The notes below the pieces were generated by a model. It had not been told where the DNA came from and made no database searches. It worked only from the letters and a program-made list of their open reading frames with translations. 64,000 bases of DNA from Maricaulis alexandrii (lineage in GTDB: Bacteria > Pseudomonadota > Alphaproteobacteria > Caulobacterales > Maricaulaceae), in contig NZ_SWKP01000003.1 of assembly GCF_005871165.1 (NCBI RefSeq), positions 248,001 through 312,000 of the forward strand, in the 5' to 3' direction. The translations under genes were made by a program, and so were the position numbers. This document shows, piece by piece, positions 25,477 through 34,551 of this stretch (positions are counted from its first letter, which is position 1; each line of letters begins with the position of its first letter).

Positions 25477-28400
25477 ATGAAAACCATTCTGACGGCCAGC
25501 ACGAGTGCGCTGGCCCTTCTCGTCGGTGTCACCAGTTTTGGCGCACCGGCGTTCGCCCAGGATGACGACACCGAAGACACGATTGTCATCACCGGTTCGC
25601 GCATTGTCAGGGACCCCAATCTGGTCGCTCCGCAACCGGTCCAGTCCGTATCGGGCGATGACGTCGTCCTGTCGGGTGACATTTCGATTGCCGACGTGGT
25701 CAACGATTTGCCGGCCCTGCTCGGCTCGAACACGACCGCCGACAACGCCAATGCCGGTGTGGGTGTCCAGGGCGCGGCCACGCTCAATCTGAGAAATCTC
25801 GGCACCAACCGGACCCTGGTCCTGGTGGATGGCCGCCGCCATGTGTCCGGTCAGGCCGGGACAGCCGCCGTTGACGTCAACACCATTCCGTCCGCCCTCG
25901 TCGAGCGCGTGGAAGTGCTCTCCGGCGGTGCGTCGGCGGTCTATGGCGCTGACGCTGTGACGGGTGTGGTCAACTTCATCCTCAAGGATGATTTCGAAGG
26001 CACCGACACGCGCGCCCAGTTCGGCATTTCCGATGATGGCGATGCCCAGAACTTCACCCTGCAGACGACCTGGGGCGAGAATTTCGACGAAGGTCGGGGT
26101 AATTTCACTCTCAGCTTCGCCGCCGAACGCTCTGAAGGCATTTATGCCGGTGACCGGGATCATACCCGGGGTGACAGAGCAGCATCGGACTGGCCGAACC
26201 CGGTCCTCTTCATTCAGCAGGCCGACATCGATCAGTATGGAATCGACCAGATTCTGCTGGGAGACCAGATTTCCGATCATTGCGGCGTAGGCTCCCTGCC
26301 CGCCGGCGCTGAAACCGCCCTTTGTGACCGGATCGCCGGCGCTGCGCCGCGCGCCATCATGGAGTATCCGCGATTCAACCTGTCCAACTATGGCGCCCTG
26401 ATCGGGGTTGACTGGTTCGGCTGGACCTTCCTCGCAGATTATCCGAACGATCCGAACTCCGGCCTGAATTTTGGGGCGGACGGCACGATTTTCGACTTCA
26501 ACAATAACGGCATCGATGACTGTCTGGAGACGATCAACGGTACCCAGCTGCAGCGCTTCGGCGGATATGCCGGCTGTCACGTCGTGCGCTCTCCCGGTGC
26601 CGATGCCGACGTCTTCCAGGATGGCTTGATTGCGGGTACGCAAAACGCCTTTGGCGGTGACGGAACCGGCTCCGGCCGAGACCTGCGCTCGATCACGCCG
26701 AATGATGAGCGCTTCACCGTCAACTTCACCACACGCTATGACGTCACGCCGGATCATCGCTTCTACCTGGAAGCCAAGTTCTCGCACTCGGAAACCACCA
26801 CGAACAACTCGCAGGCTGTCGGCGGCTTCTTCGACTCCTGGGTGATCGAGTGGGACAACCCGTACATCCCGACCAATCTGCGCAATGCGATCACGACCTT
26901 CGTGAATGACAATCCGGGCTATACCACGCTTGAGGACGTCAACATTCTCGTGGGTCGGGACATGACCGATCTGGGCCGCGCCCTCAGCATCACCGAGCGC
27001 CAGACCATGCGGCTCGTGACCGGCTTCGAAGGCGATCTGGGCGATAGCGCGTTCAGCTATGACGTCTATCTCAACTATGGTCGCACCGACATCGACTCCA
27101 CCCAGGAAGGTCAGCTGCTGATCGACCGCCTGTATGCGGCCGCCGACGCCGTGGTGGATCCGGGCAGTGGTGACATTGTTTGCCGGTCCGAAATCGATCC
27201 CTCGACGCCGCCGATCGGTTCCTTCCTGTCCAGTGCGGGCTACTGGTCCGGCTACAACACCTTCACGCCGGGTCAGGGGAATTGTGTTCCGGTGAACATC
27301 TTCGGTGTCGGCGCTCCGACGCAGGAGGCGATCGACTGGTTCACCACGACCACGAACCGTAGCCGGACGCTGGAACAGACCATGCTGTCCGGTGTCATCT
27401 TCGGTGACACGTCCGACTTCTTCGAACTGCCCTATGGCCCGATCGGTCTGGCCTTCGGCGCGGAATACCGTGAGGAAGACAGTGAGTTCAATCCGGACCC
27501 GCTGGAAAGCCCGAACGGGGCCGCATCGACCAGCTCGCTGATCTTCCCGGTCAACGCGCCGGTGAACCCGGTTGTCGGTGGCTTCGACGTCACCGACGTC
27601 TTCGCCGAGTTCTCGGCGCCGCTGCTGATCGGTGTGCCCTTCTTCGAGGAACTGACCCTGGAAGGCGCCTACCGCTATTCCGACTATTCCACGCTGGGTG
27701 GCGCGGAAAGCTGGAACCTGCGCGGTGGCTGGGCGCCGTATTCGGATCTGCGCCTGCGCGGGACCGTGTCCCAGACCGTGCGGGCCCCGAATGTGAACGA
27801 GCTGTTCTCACCGCTCACCTCGACCACCGCCCGTCCTCTGGATCCCTGTGATGCCGGCAATATCAATAACGGCACCGCCAACCGGGTCGCCAATTGTGCC
27901 GCGGACGGTATTCCGGTCGGCTGGACAGACCCCCTCACCGCCCGCGTCGGCGGGTTTACCGGGGGTAATCCGGACCTCGATGTCGAAACGGCCGATACGG
28001 TGACGCTGGGCTTCGTATTCGAGCCGAGCTTCCTGCCGGGCCTGTCGATCACGGCGGACTACTACACGATCGAGATCCAGGATGGGATCGCGGCTGTGGG
28101 CCTGCAGGAAATCCTGGAAGCCTGCTATGACAGCTCCGGTTTCCCGAACCAGTTCTGTGGCCAGTTCGAACGTGACCGCACGACGGGTTCGCCGACCTTC
28201 CTGGGTCTGTCGAGCTTCACCACAGGCCAGCTGAACTTCGCCGGTATCGAGACCGAAGGTTATGACTACCAGGTCTCCTACACGTTCGACTTCGGTGACC
28301 TGATGGAGAGCATGCAGGATTGGGGTTCCATGGAACTCTCCGTGCTGGGCAACCATGTCGAGCGCCTGGAGCGCTATGAAGACCCGACCGATCCGAGCAT

Positions 28401-28767
28401 CGTCAACGATCTTCTCTATGAAGGGGGCCAGCCGGCAGACAGCTATGTGCTGAATGCGCGCTGGATGACGGATCGCCTGACCCTGAACTGGCAGGCCTCC
28501 TATTGGGGTGAATTCCTGTCCTTCACGCCGCGGATCGAGATCGAGACAGCCGACCAATTCACCAATGCGTGGACGAGTGACCTGTGGCGTCACGACATCT
28601 CCGGCTCCTACCAGGTCAATGACCGGGTGATGTTCTATGGCGGCATCAACAATGTGTTCGAGGAAGAGCCGATCACCGGTTCCATCTCCTACCCTGTTGG
28701 CGCTGTCGGCCGGACCTTCTTCTTCGGCATCAATGTCTCGACGGGATCGATTGCCGGCCGTTTCTAG
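25477..28767 (+). CDS. TonB-dependent outer-membrane receptor
   Basis: Large TonB-dependent receptor, 1096 residues. Signal peptide ends APAFAQ, followed by DDDTEDTIVITGSRI (TonB-box region typical of alpha/gammaproteobacterial receptors), the plug domain (~45-165, with LRNLGTNRTLVLVDGRR, VERVEVLSGGASAVYGADAVTGVVNF) and a 22-strand type barrel ending in the Phe-terminal beta-signal GSIAGRF. The long extracellular loops with several Cys are typical of the large carbohydrate/peptide type rather than small siderophore receptors. Ligand unknown; it stands alone with its own terminator. Confidence 0.93.
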   Translation: MKTILTASTSALALLVGVTSFGAPAFAQDDDTEDTIVITGSRIVRDPNLVAPQPVQSVSGDDVVLSGDISIADVVNDLPALLGSNTTADNANAGVGVQGAATLNLRNLGTNRTLVLVDGRRHVSGQAGTAAVDVNTIPSALVERVEVLSGGASAVYGADAVTGVVNFILKDDFEGTDTRAQFGISDDGDAQNFTLQTTWGENFDEGRGNFTLSFAAERSEGIYAGDRDHTRGDRAASDWPNPVLFIQQADIDQYGIDQILLGDQISDHCGVGSLPAGAETALCDRIAGAAPRAIMEYPRFNLSNYGALIGVDWFGWTFLADYPNDPNSGLNFGADGTIFDFNNNGIDDCLETINGTQLQRFGGYAGCHVVRSPGADADVFQDGLIAGTQNAFGGDGTGSGRDLRSITPNDERFTVNFTTRYDVTPDHRFYLEAKFSHSETTTNNSQAVGGFFDSWVIEWDNPYIPTNLRNAITTFVNDNPGYTTLEDVNILVGRDMTDLGRALSITERQTMRLVTGFEGDLGDSAFSYDVYLNYGRTDIDSTQEGQLLIDRLYAAADAVVDPGSGDIVCRSEIDPSTPPIGSFLSSAGYWSGYNTFTPGQGNCVPVNIFGVGAPTQEAIDWFTTTTNRSRTLEQTMLSGVIFGDTSDFFELPYGPIGLAFGAEYREEDSEFNPDPLESPNGAASTSSLIFPVNAPVNPVVGGFDVTDVFAEFSAPLLIGVPFFEELTLEGAYRYSDYSTLGGAESWNLRGGWAPYSDLRLRGTVSQTVRAPNVNELFSPLTSTTARPLDPCDAGNINNGTANRVANCAADGIPVGWTDPLTARVGGFTGGNPDLDVETADTVTLGFVFEPSFLPGLSITADYYTIEIQDGIAAVGLQEILEACYDSSGFPNQFCGQFERDRTTGSPTFLGLSSFTTGQLNFAGIETEGYDYQVSYTFDFGDLMESMQDWGSMELSVLGNHVERLERYEDPTDPSIVNDLLYEGGQPADSYVLNARWMTDRLTLNWQASYWGEFLSFTPRIEIETADQFTNAWTSDLWRHDISGSYQVNDRVMFYGGINNVFEEEPITGSISYPVGAVGRTFFFGINVSTGSIAGRF

Positions 28768-28793
28768 GCCAGGTCCCCGACAGAAGAATGGCG

Positions 28794-28823
28794 AAGGCCG
28801 GGCCCGCACGGGTCCGGCCTTTT
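28794..28823 (+). terminator. Rho-independent terminator after TonB receptor
   Basis: 12-bp stem AAGGCCGGGCCC / GGGTCCGGCCTT (one G-T pair) with loop GCAC, ending in TT then ACTG, 26 bp after the receptor stop. Confidence 0.85.
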
Positions 28824-28888
28824 ACTGTCTGCAAGCGCAGTCACCCGCTTGCGCGACAGGGGCTTTGCCCGCTATTGGCTAGTCATCC

Positions 28889-28976
28889 GGAGGGGTGGCA
28901 GAGTGGTCGATTGCGGCGGTCTTGAAAACCGTTGAACCGCGAGGTTCCGGGGGTTCGAATCCCTCCCCCTCCGCCA
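28889..28976 (+). tRNA. tRNA-Ser (anticodon TGA)
   Basis: 88 nt. The acceptor stem GGAGGGG pairs with CCCCTCC and is followed by G and an encoded CCA. The anticodon loop CTTGAAA gives anticodon TGA at 28923-28925, reading UCA codons. A long variable arm (class II) precedes the T arm GGGGGTTCGAATCCC. The D arm contains GGCAGAGTGGTCGATTGCGG. Confidence 0.96.
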
Positions 28977-29058
28977 CATCCGGCAAATCACCGATTGCAG
29001 TTGGCAGTACAACGCAACCTGCTAAGCTTGGCGCTCGCTAGCAATGAGGAGTGCCAAC

Positions 29059-29187
29059 GTGAAACGAGTCGCTACAGGAATTCTGGTGGCCCTGACCGCC
29101 CTCTCCCTGACTGCCTGCAACACGATCCGTGGTGTCGGCCAGGATCTCGAACGGGCCGGCGAGACGGTCCAGGACAGCACGGACTAG
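29059..29187 (+). CDS. Entericidin-like small lipoprotein
   Basis: 42 residues, too short for usual gene finders. GTG 29059 follows AGGAG with 8 nt spacing; the in-frame ATG at 29044 lies upstream of that ribosome site and is rejected. Sequence: a basic N-terminus, hydrophobic segment, lipobox LTAC, then NTIRGVGQDLERAGETVQ, which is the entericidin (EcnA/EcnB) signature TxxGxGxDxxxxGxxI. Such lipoproteins are small outer- or inner-membrane peptides of uncertain role (toxin/antidote in E. coli). It sits alone between tRNA-Ser and a convergent gene. Confidence 0.85.
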   Translation: MKRVATGILVALTALSLTACNTIRGVGQDLERAGETVQDSTD

Positions 29188-29210
29188 GCGCTGCTGCCGA
29201 AAGCGTGACA

Positions 29211-29245
29211 GGCCGCGCGGCACGTCCTAACCGGACCGCGCGGCC
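29211..29245. terminator. Bidirectional terminator-like inverted repeat
   Basis: Perfect 10-bp stem GGCCGCGCGG (29211-29220) / CCGCGCGGCC (29236-29245) with a 15-nt loop that contains the minus-strand stop (29227-29229), followed by GTTT on the plus strand. It separates the entericidin gene from the convergent ATP-grasp gene. Confidence 0.6.
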
Positions 29246-30717
29246 GTTTGCTGCCCAAGTCCACCAATCCGACCCCCCAGCCGGCGTTCGAAGCTCCGGA
29301 TCAAGGCCTCCCACAGCCCGTCCTTCAGCACGGCGCCTTCAACATCCTGATCGAGATTGGGGTTGTCATTGATCTCGATGACAAACACGCCCCGGTCATT
29401 CTGCTTGAGATCGATTCCGTAGAGCCCGCTACCGATGAGCCGGGCTGCGCGCACGGCGGTTTCGATGACCTCGGCGGGCGCGTCTGCAACCGCCAACGTG
29501 GCCGATCCCCCTTCCTTCACCTTGCCATCCGCACCGTGCTTGATGATCTGCCAGTGTCCACGAGCCATTTTGTACTGACAGGCGAACAGCGGCTCACCAT
29601 CCAGAACGCCCACGCGCCAGTCATAGGCGGTCGGCATGTATTCCTGGGCAATGATCAGCGCCGTATCCTTGAACAAGGCCCGAGCGCGATCCCGCAGCTC
29701 CAGTTCGGTTGCGACCTTGTGGACCGAGCGTGAGAAGGAGCCATCGGGGGCCTTCAGCACGACGGGCGTCCCCAGACGCTCCATCAGCCCGTCCAGAGGC
29801 TGGGATTCATCGAGTACTTCGGATTGCGGCATGGGCACACCGCCTTGCTCCAGCAATTCCTTCAGGAAAACCTTGTTGGTGCAGCGGATCATGGAGGCGG
29901 TGTCGTCAATGACGGGCATGCCCTCCTGCTCGGCCCGGCGGGCGAAGCGGTAAGTGTAATTGTCGATCGCCGTGGTCGCCCGGATGAAGAGCGCGTCGTA
30001 TTCCGCAACGCTGGCCAGGTCGCCCGGCCCCAGGGGTGCAACTTCCACACCCATGCGGGCCGCCACCTGGGCGAGACGTTTCAGACTGGCCGGGCTAGAC
30101 GGCGGCAGGGTTTCGGACGGATCGGTCAGTACCGCCAGCGACCAGCGGGCCGGTGTCTTTGCGCGGGCTTCGGACCAGGCGCGCCGGGTATGCCTGTCCA
30201 GCGCAGCGACAAACAGGCGTCGGGCTTCGCCCTTCAACGCGTTCGGTGCCAGCGGTCGGATGCGGCTGATCCGCAGGCTGTCGGGCTCCAGCCGGATCTC
30301 CAAAACAGGCACCCGGAACCAGTCAAAAACCAGACGGGCGAATTTCTTGAGGGCCGGAATGTCACTTTGTCCCAAAGCCACGAGAAAACGGGCTCCCGGC
30401 TCCAGTGCTGCGTGAGCCTCCCGGGCCAGAACGGCATTCAGCTCCGGCAGGGCCTGGGCGTAGAGCGTCTTGCCCGACAGTTCGACCATGGTCTGGGCGC
30501 TGGGAATGATCCGGTGTCCCCGCGCCTCAGCGAGGAGCGAGGCGTAATAGCCTTCCGACTGGTAGGCGTAGGATCGCGCCAGATTGATGATATTGGGTCG
30601 GCGGCCGGTAAACAGGCGCGGATTGGCCAGATAATCCCGTACGCGCAGCACTTTGTGCGGCGTTTCGTGTTGGGCCAGATCGGACGAATTTTCAACGAGA
30701 ATGAGCCAGTCGCTCAC
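29227..30717 (-). CDS. RimK-type ATP-grasp ligase with RLAN N-terminal domain
   Basis: 496 residues. The C-terminal half (~200-480) is an ATP-grasp amide ligase of the RimK/glutathione-synthetase kind: RATTAIDNYTYRFARRAEQEGMPVIDD, VVLKAPDGSFSRSVHKV, IAQEYMP...DWRVGVLDG and the Mg-binding YGIDLKQNDRGVFVIEINDNPNLD. The N-terminal ~150 residues fit the RLAN domain (PNIINLARSYAYQSEGYYASLLAEARGHRIIP). It would join an amino acid to a carboxylate using ATP. GTG start overlaps the GNAT stop (GTGA). The GNAT and nitrilase neighbours suggest a peptide-like metabolite pathway. Confidence 0.9.
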   Translation of the reverse strand: MSDWLILVENSSDLAQHETPHKVLRVRDYLANPRLFTGRRPNIINLARSYAYQSEGYYASLLAEARGHRIIPSAQTMVELSGKTLYAQALPELNAVLAREAHAALEPGARFLVALGQSDIPALKKFARLVFDWFRVPVLEIRLEPDSLRISRIRPLAPNALKGEARRLFVAALDRHTRRAWSEARAKTPARWSLAVLTDPSETLPPSSPASLKRLAQVAARMGVEVAPLGPGDLASVAEYDALFIRATTAIDNYTYRFARRAEQEGMPVIDDTASMIRCTNKVFLKELLEQGGVPMPQSEVLDESQPLDGLMERLGTPVVLKAPDGSFSRSVHKVATELELRDRARALFKDTALIIAQEYMPTAYDWRVGVLDGEPLFACQYKMARGHWQIIKHGADGKVKEGGSATLAVADAPAEVIETAVRAARLIGSGLYGIDLKQNDRGVFVIEINDNPNLDQDVEGAVLKDGLWEALIRSFERRLGGRIGGLGQQTAARSG

Positions 30718-31214
30718 AATGGGTCGGTCTCCTGTCTATACGCGTCCTGCGCCGTGACCGATCGTTCGTATCGCAGGGCCGTTTCCCCGTCCTCGTAATA
30801 GGAGCAATGGCGGGAAAGCAAGCGAAATCCCGACCGCTCATAAAGCTTTCGCGCGGGCAGGTTTGACTCGCGCACTTCCAGTCTCACGGCCCGGCATCCG
30901 GCTTTGCCTGCTGCGCCCAGAACGGTATCGATCAGGGCTGATCCAAGCCCCGACCCCTGGAATCCGTCACGGACCGCCAGCGAATAGAGCCGGGCGATGC
31001 GCGCCCCTTTGCGGAAGCACAGCGCCGCGTAGCCGGCGGCCTGTCCGTCGCGGCTGGCCAGCCAGAAACGGGTTCGACCACCGGCCAGCATGCGGCGCAG
31101 ATTGCGGCGCGCGAACCGGTCCAGCGGAAAGCTCTCGCGTTCGATCACGTCAATGCTGTCCAGATCATCCCGGCCGGCCAGACGGATCATGACCGGTGTG
31201 CTCAGTTGGCCCAT
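30714..31214 (-). CDS. GNAT-family N-acetyltransferase
   Basis: 166 residues with the GNAT core: motif A LYSLAVRDGFQGSGLGSALIDTVL (acetyl-CoA pyrophosphate site QGSGLG) and motif B NLPARKLYERSGFRLLSR, a RimI-like ending. The start is taken at ATG 31214, inside the end of the nitrilase gene (13 bp overlap); an ATG at 31190 is possible. It sits between the GNAT-nitrilase fusion and the ATP-grasp ligase with overlaps on both sides, so all three are probably one transcript and one pathway. Confidence 0.9.
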   Translation of the reverse strand: MGQLSTPVMIRLAGRDDLDSIDVIERESFPLDRFARRNLRRMLAGGRTRFWLASRDGQAAGYAALCFRKGARIARLYSLAVRDGFQGSGLGSALIDTVLGAAGKAGCRAVRLEVRESNLPARKLYERSGFRLLSRHCSYYEDGETALRYERSVTAQDAYRQETDPL

Positions 31215-32758
31215 TTGACGGCATAGAGATCAAAACGGCGATCGCGCAGATTGCGCACCGTGCCCTCCAGACGCGCCCAATCCAGATCCGTCAGATCGAG
31301 GTCGGCAATGGACACGGTCTCGACATTCTCGGTGCACTCCTCGGCAATCCCGTCACGGGCAAAGGGGAAGTCACACGGGGTCAGGATGCAGGACTTGGCA
31401 TACTGGATATCCATGTTTTCCACACCCGGCAGATTTCCCACATTCCCGGCCATCACGACATAGCACTGGTTTTCAATCGCCCGGGCCTGGGAGCAATAGC
31501 GCACCCGCATATAGCCCTGCCGGTTATCCGTGCAGAAGGGCACAAAGAGCAGTTTGGCCCCGGCATCCACCAGCTTGCGGGCCAGTTCGGGGAATTCGCT
31601 GTCATAGCAGATCAGCACGCCGATCGGGCCGCAATCGGTCGGAATGGTGATGATCTCGTCGCCGCCCCGGATGTTCCACCAATGGCGTTCCGAGGGGGTC
31701 GGATGGATCTTCTCCTGGGCATGGACCGAACCGTCGCGCAGGAAGACATAGGCGACATTCTGGATCTCGCCATCATCGGTGCGGGTCGGGTGTGAGCCCC
31801 CAATGATGTTGATATTGTAGCTGATCGCCAGCTGACGCATGGCATCGACAAAGCGCGGCGTGTATTCGGTCAGGCGTTCGATCGACTGCGCCGGGGTGAG
31901 CGGCGTTTCTTCCAGGGACAGCAGGGCCAGGGTGAAGAGTTCCGGGAACACCACGAAGTCGGATCGATAGTCCGAGGTCACATCGACGAAGTATTCGATG
32001 TTTGACATGAACTCCTCGAAACTCGAGACACGGCGCTGCTGGAACTGCACCGTCGCGACCCGCACGACTTCCTTGGAACCTTTCGTGGGGTGGTCATCGC
32101 GGTTGCGTTCCACTGCGTAGGGGTTTCGCCACACCATGTGGGTGGCATAGCCGCCGGATTCCCGGTCATCCGGCATATAGCCCTTCAGGACACCCAGTGG
32201 TTCGTATCCCATCCGAGTCTGGAAGCGAATGACAGGATCACTGACTTCCTGGGCCATCACGGCTTCGAGATAAGCTTGTGGACTCGCATATTGCTTGCGG
32301 CGGCGGCGCCAGTTCGGCATCCGACCACCGAACACGATGCCCTTCAGCTCATAGCGCTCCGCCAACTCCTTGCGCGCATCATAGAGACGCTGTCCGATCC
32401 GCAGACGACGGCGATCGGGATCGACGCAGATCTCCATGCCGTAAAGCCACTCGCCCCGCGGATTATGCCGCGACGCATAACCATTGCCGGTGATCTCGCT
32501 CCAGGTGTGGGGGCTGAGGGCATCCGCTTCGTCGATCAGGAAAGAGGCCGCATAGCCAACGATCTCGTCCTCATACTCGACCACGACCTGACCATCGGGA
32601 AAATTGATGATCTGGCCCTGGATCATGCTTTCGGAATAGGCCCCCATTTCCAGGTAGACCTTGCCGCTCAGGGCGACGATTCCCGGTATGTCGGCGAGTT
32701 CTGCCTGGCGGACGTGCAAGGCAGGGCGAGAAGCTTGGCGAGGCATGTCAGGATCCAT
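31202..32758 (-). CDS. GNAT-nitrilase fusion (carbon-nitrogen hydrolase)
   Basis: 518 residues in two domains. Residues ~14-200 are a GNAT acyltransferase (MEICVDPDRRRLRIGQRLYDARK). Residues ~230-515 are a nitrilase-superfamily amidase with the Glu-Lys-Cys triad E273 (FPELF), K350 (EKIHPTPSE) and C384 (LICYDSEFPE). Such amidases hydrolyse amides such as deaminated glutathione or N-carbamoyl compounds. It is the first gene of the GNAT/ATP-grasp operon. Acylation plus amide cleavage plus ligation suggests modification or salvage of a small peptide. Confidence 0.92.
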   Translation of the reverse strand: MDPDMPRQASRPALHVRQAELADIPGIVALSGKVYLEMGAYSESMIQGQIINFPDGQVVVEYEDEIVGYAASFLIDEADALSPHTWSEITGNGYASRHNPRGEWLYGMEICVDPDRRRLRIGQRLYDARKELAERYELKGIVFGGRMPNWRRRRKQYASPQAYLEAVMAQEVSDPVIRFQTRMGYEPLGVLKGYMPDDRESGGYATHMVWRNPYAVERNRDDHPTKGSKEVVRVATVQFQQRRVSSFEEFMSNIEYFVDVTSDYRSDFVVFPELFTLALLSLEETPLTPAQSIERLTEYTPRFVDAMRQLAISYNINIIGGSHPTRTDDGEIQNVAYVFLRDGSVHAQEKIHPTPSERHWWNIRGGDEIITIPTDCGPIGVLICYDSEFPELARKLVDAGAKLLFVPFCTDNRQGYMRVRYCSQARAIENQCYVVMAGNVGNLPGVENMDIQYAKSCILTPCDFPFARDGIAEECTENVETVSIADLDLTDLDWARLEGTVRNLRDRRFDLYAVKWAN

Positions 32759-32847
32759 TCCGCTGTACCAGTCAGCAGATGGTCATATCACCTTTAACGT
32801 CAAGGGATTTGCCCCGTACGACGCGCATCGGATTATCCGGTCGGCAG

Positions 32848-34323
32848 CTAGCGGATCGCGTTGGCCGCCTCGGTGACCTGCCGGGTCGAATCCTCGGCCG
32901 TCCGCGTCGCCTGGGCAATATCCTCGATGGCCAAGGTGATCTTGGACACATTCTCCGCCGCATCCTGCATGTTGTGGCTGATATCCTTGGTCACGGCGGT
33001 CTGCTCCTCCACCGCTGATGCAATGGAGGCTGCAATGGAATCAATCTTTCCGATCACGCCGGTGATCAGGCTGATCGCGTCCACCGCTTCGCTGGAAGTT
33101 CCCTGGACATTCTGGATCTGTTTGGAAATGTCCTCGATCGCCTTGGAGGTCTGGCTGGCCAGTCCCTTCACTTCATTGGCCACGACCGCAAACCCTTTGC
33201 CGGCCTCGCCGGCCCGGGAGGCCTCGATCGTGGCATTGAGCGCCAGAAGATTGGTCTGGTCGGCAATGGAATTGATCAATTCGACAATATGGCCGATCGC
33301 GAGGGTCGCTTCGGACAGGCCCGACATGATCTGCGAGGTGCGCTCGGATTCCGTCACGGCTTCACGCGCGATGGTCAGCGCTTCACTGGCACTGCGGGAG
33401 ATCTCGGCAAAGGAGGCCGCCAATTCTTCCGCGCCCGCAGCAACGGACTGGACATTCGTCGCCGTCCCGTTGGCATCCTCGACCGCGGCTGAGGCCTGGC
33501 TGTTGGACTGGATGACGGCAGCCGACACGTTCTGGAGTCCGGAATAGATTTCTGTCTGCGCACTTTCACGGGCTTTGCGGCGTTTCGCGATGGCCGTGAT
33601 ATCCGTCGCAACCTTCACGACCTTCACGGGTTTTCCGTTCAGGTCGAAGACCGGATTATAGCTGGCTTGGAGCCAGACTTCTTCGCCGGACCGGGTAAAG
33701 CGCTGGAACTCGCCTGCCTGGAATTCGCCGGCGCCCAGCTTGGCCCAGAAGTCCTTGTACTCTTGGGACTTGGCGTAGTCCGGATCGCAGAAACGGGAAT
33801 GGTGCTCGCCCACGGCCTCGTCCTTGCGATACCCCATGAAATCCAGGAAATTCTGGTTGGCCTTCAGGACATTGCCCTTGAGGTCGAATTCGATCACGCA
33901 CTGGGAGGCGTTGATCGCTGTGACCTGGCTCTCATAGTCAAAGCGCTGAAGCCGCTTCTCCGTGACATCCGTGGCCAGCTTCATGACGCGCTCGACCTTG
34001 CCGTTCGCTTTGAAAATCGGGGAGTAGGTCGCTTCGATCCAGACTTCCCGACCGTTCTTGCCAAAGCGTCGGAACTCAGCCGCCTGCAGATCTCCCTTGC
34101 GGAGGTCTTCCCAGAATTTCCGGTATTCCGGACTGGCCGCATAACGGTCGGTCAGGAACATCTTGTGGTGCTGGCCGATCACTTCTTCGGCGGAATAACC
34201 CATGGCCTCGAGAAAATTCTGGTTGGCCGAGAGGATGTATCCGGTGGGATCAAACTCGATCACGGCATAGGCCCGGTCAATGGCCTCCAAACGAGGATTG
34301 GAAGTCCGGAAGTTGGGAAGCAT
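32848..34323 (-). CDS. Soluble methyl-accepting chemotaxis protein with two PAS domains
   Basis: 491 residues without any membrane helix. Two tandem PAS-PAC units (~15-130 and ~137-255; each has [25 protein letters not shown] or its near copy) are followed by the MCP signalling domain; the hairpin tip reads [40 protein letters not shown]. The PAS pair resembles cytosolic redox/energy sensors (Aer-like) rather than ligand-binding receptors. A 228-bp divergent region with msrP precedes it. No other che gene is in the window, so it would act with chemotaxis proteins encoded elsewhere. Confidence 0.93.
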   Translation of the reverse strand: MLPNFRTSNPRLEAIDRAYAVIEFDPTGYILSANQNFLEAMGYSAEEVIGQHHKMFLTDRYAASPEYRKFWEDLRKGDLQAAEFRRFGKNGREVWIEATYSPIFKANGKVERVMKLATDVTEKRLQRFDYESQVTAINASQCVIEFDLKGNVLKANQNFLDFMGYRKDEAVGEHHSRFCDPDYAKSQEYKDFWAKLGAGEFQAGEFQRFTRSGEEVWLQASYNPVFDLNGKPVKVVKVATDITAIAKRRKARESAQTEIYSGLQNVSAAVIQSNSQASAAVEDANGTATNVQSVAAGAEELAASFAEISRSASEALTIAREAVTESERTSQIMSGLSEATLAIGHIVELINSIADQTNLLALNATIEASRAGEAGKGFAVVANEVKGLASQTSKAIEDISKQIQNVQGTSSEAVDAISLITGVIGKIDSIAASIASAVEEQTAVTKDISHNMQDAAENVSKITLAIEDIAQATRTAEDSTRQVTEAANAIR

Positions 34324-34551
34324 GTAAATCTCCTGCTTCAGTCGTCACCCGGCTAGGACGGGGCAGTCATCAATGCAACCTCAAGGTATCTAATTATGGT
34401 TAACACCAGCCTTCCGGAATGGTGGCCTTATAAAATATAATAACGCCCGCTCTCGGCACTCTGACGGGCCATCACAAAACCGTCGGCCCTACAGACACAT
34501 GGCGAAAACGCCCTAAGATGTAAGGGGTCAAGCGATGGAAGGCCTTTACCC

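Noticed and set aside
34390-34404. CtrA-like site CTAA-N6-TTAAC between the MCP and msrP genes
   Set aside because: The consensus is TTAA-N7-TTAAC; spacing is one base short and the first half-site differs. Not enough to call.
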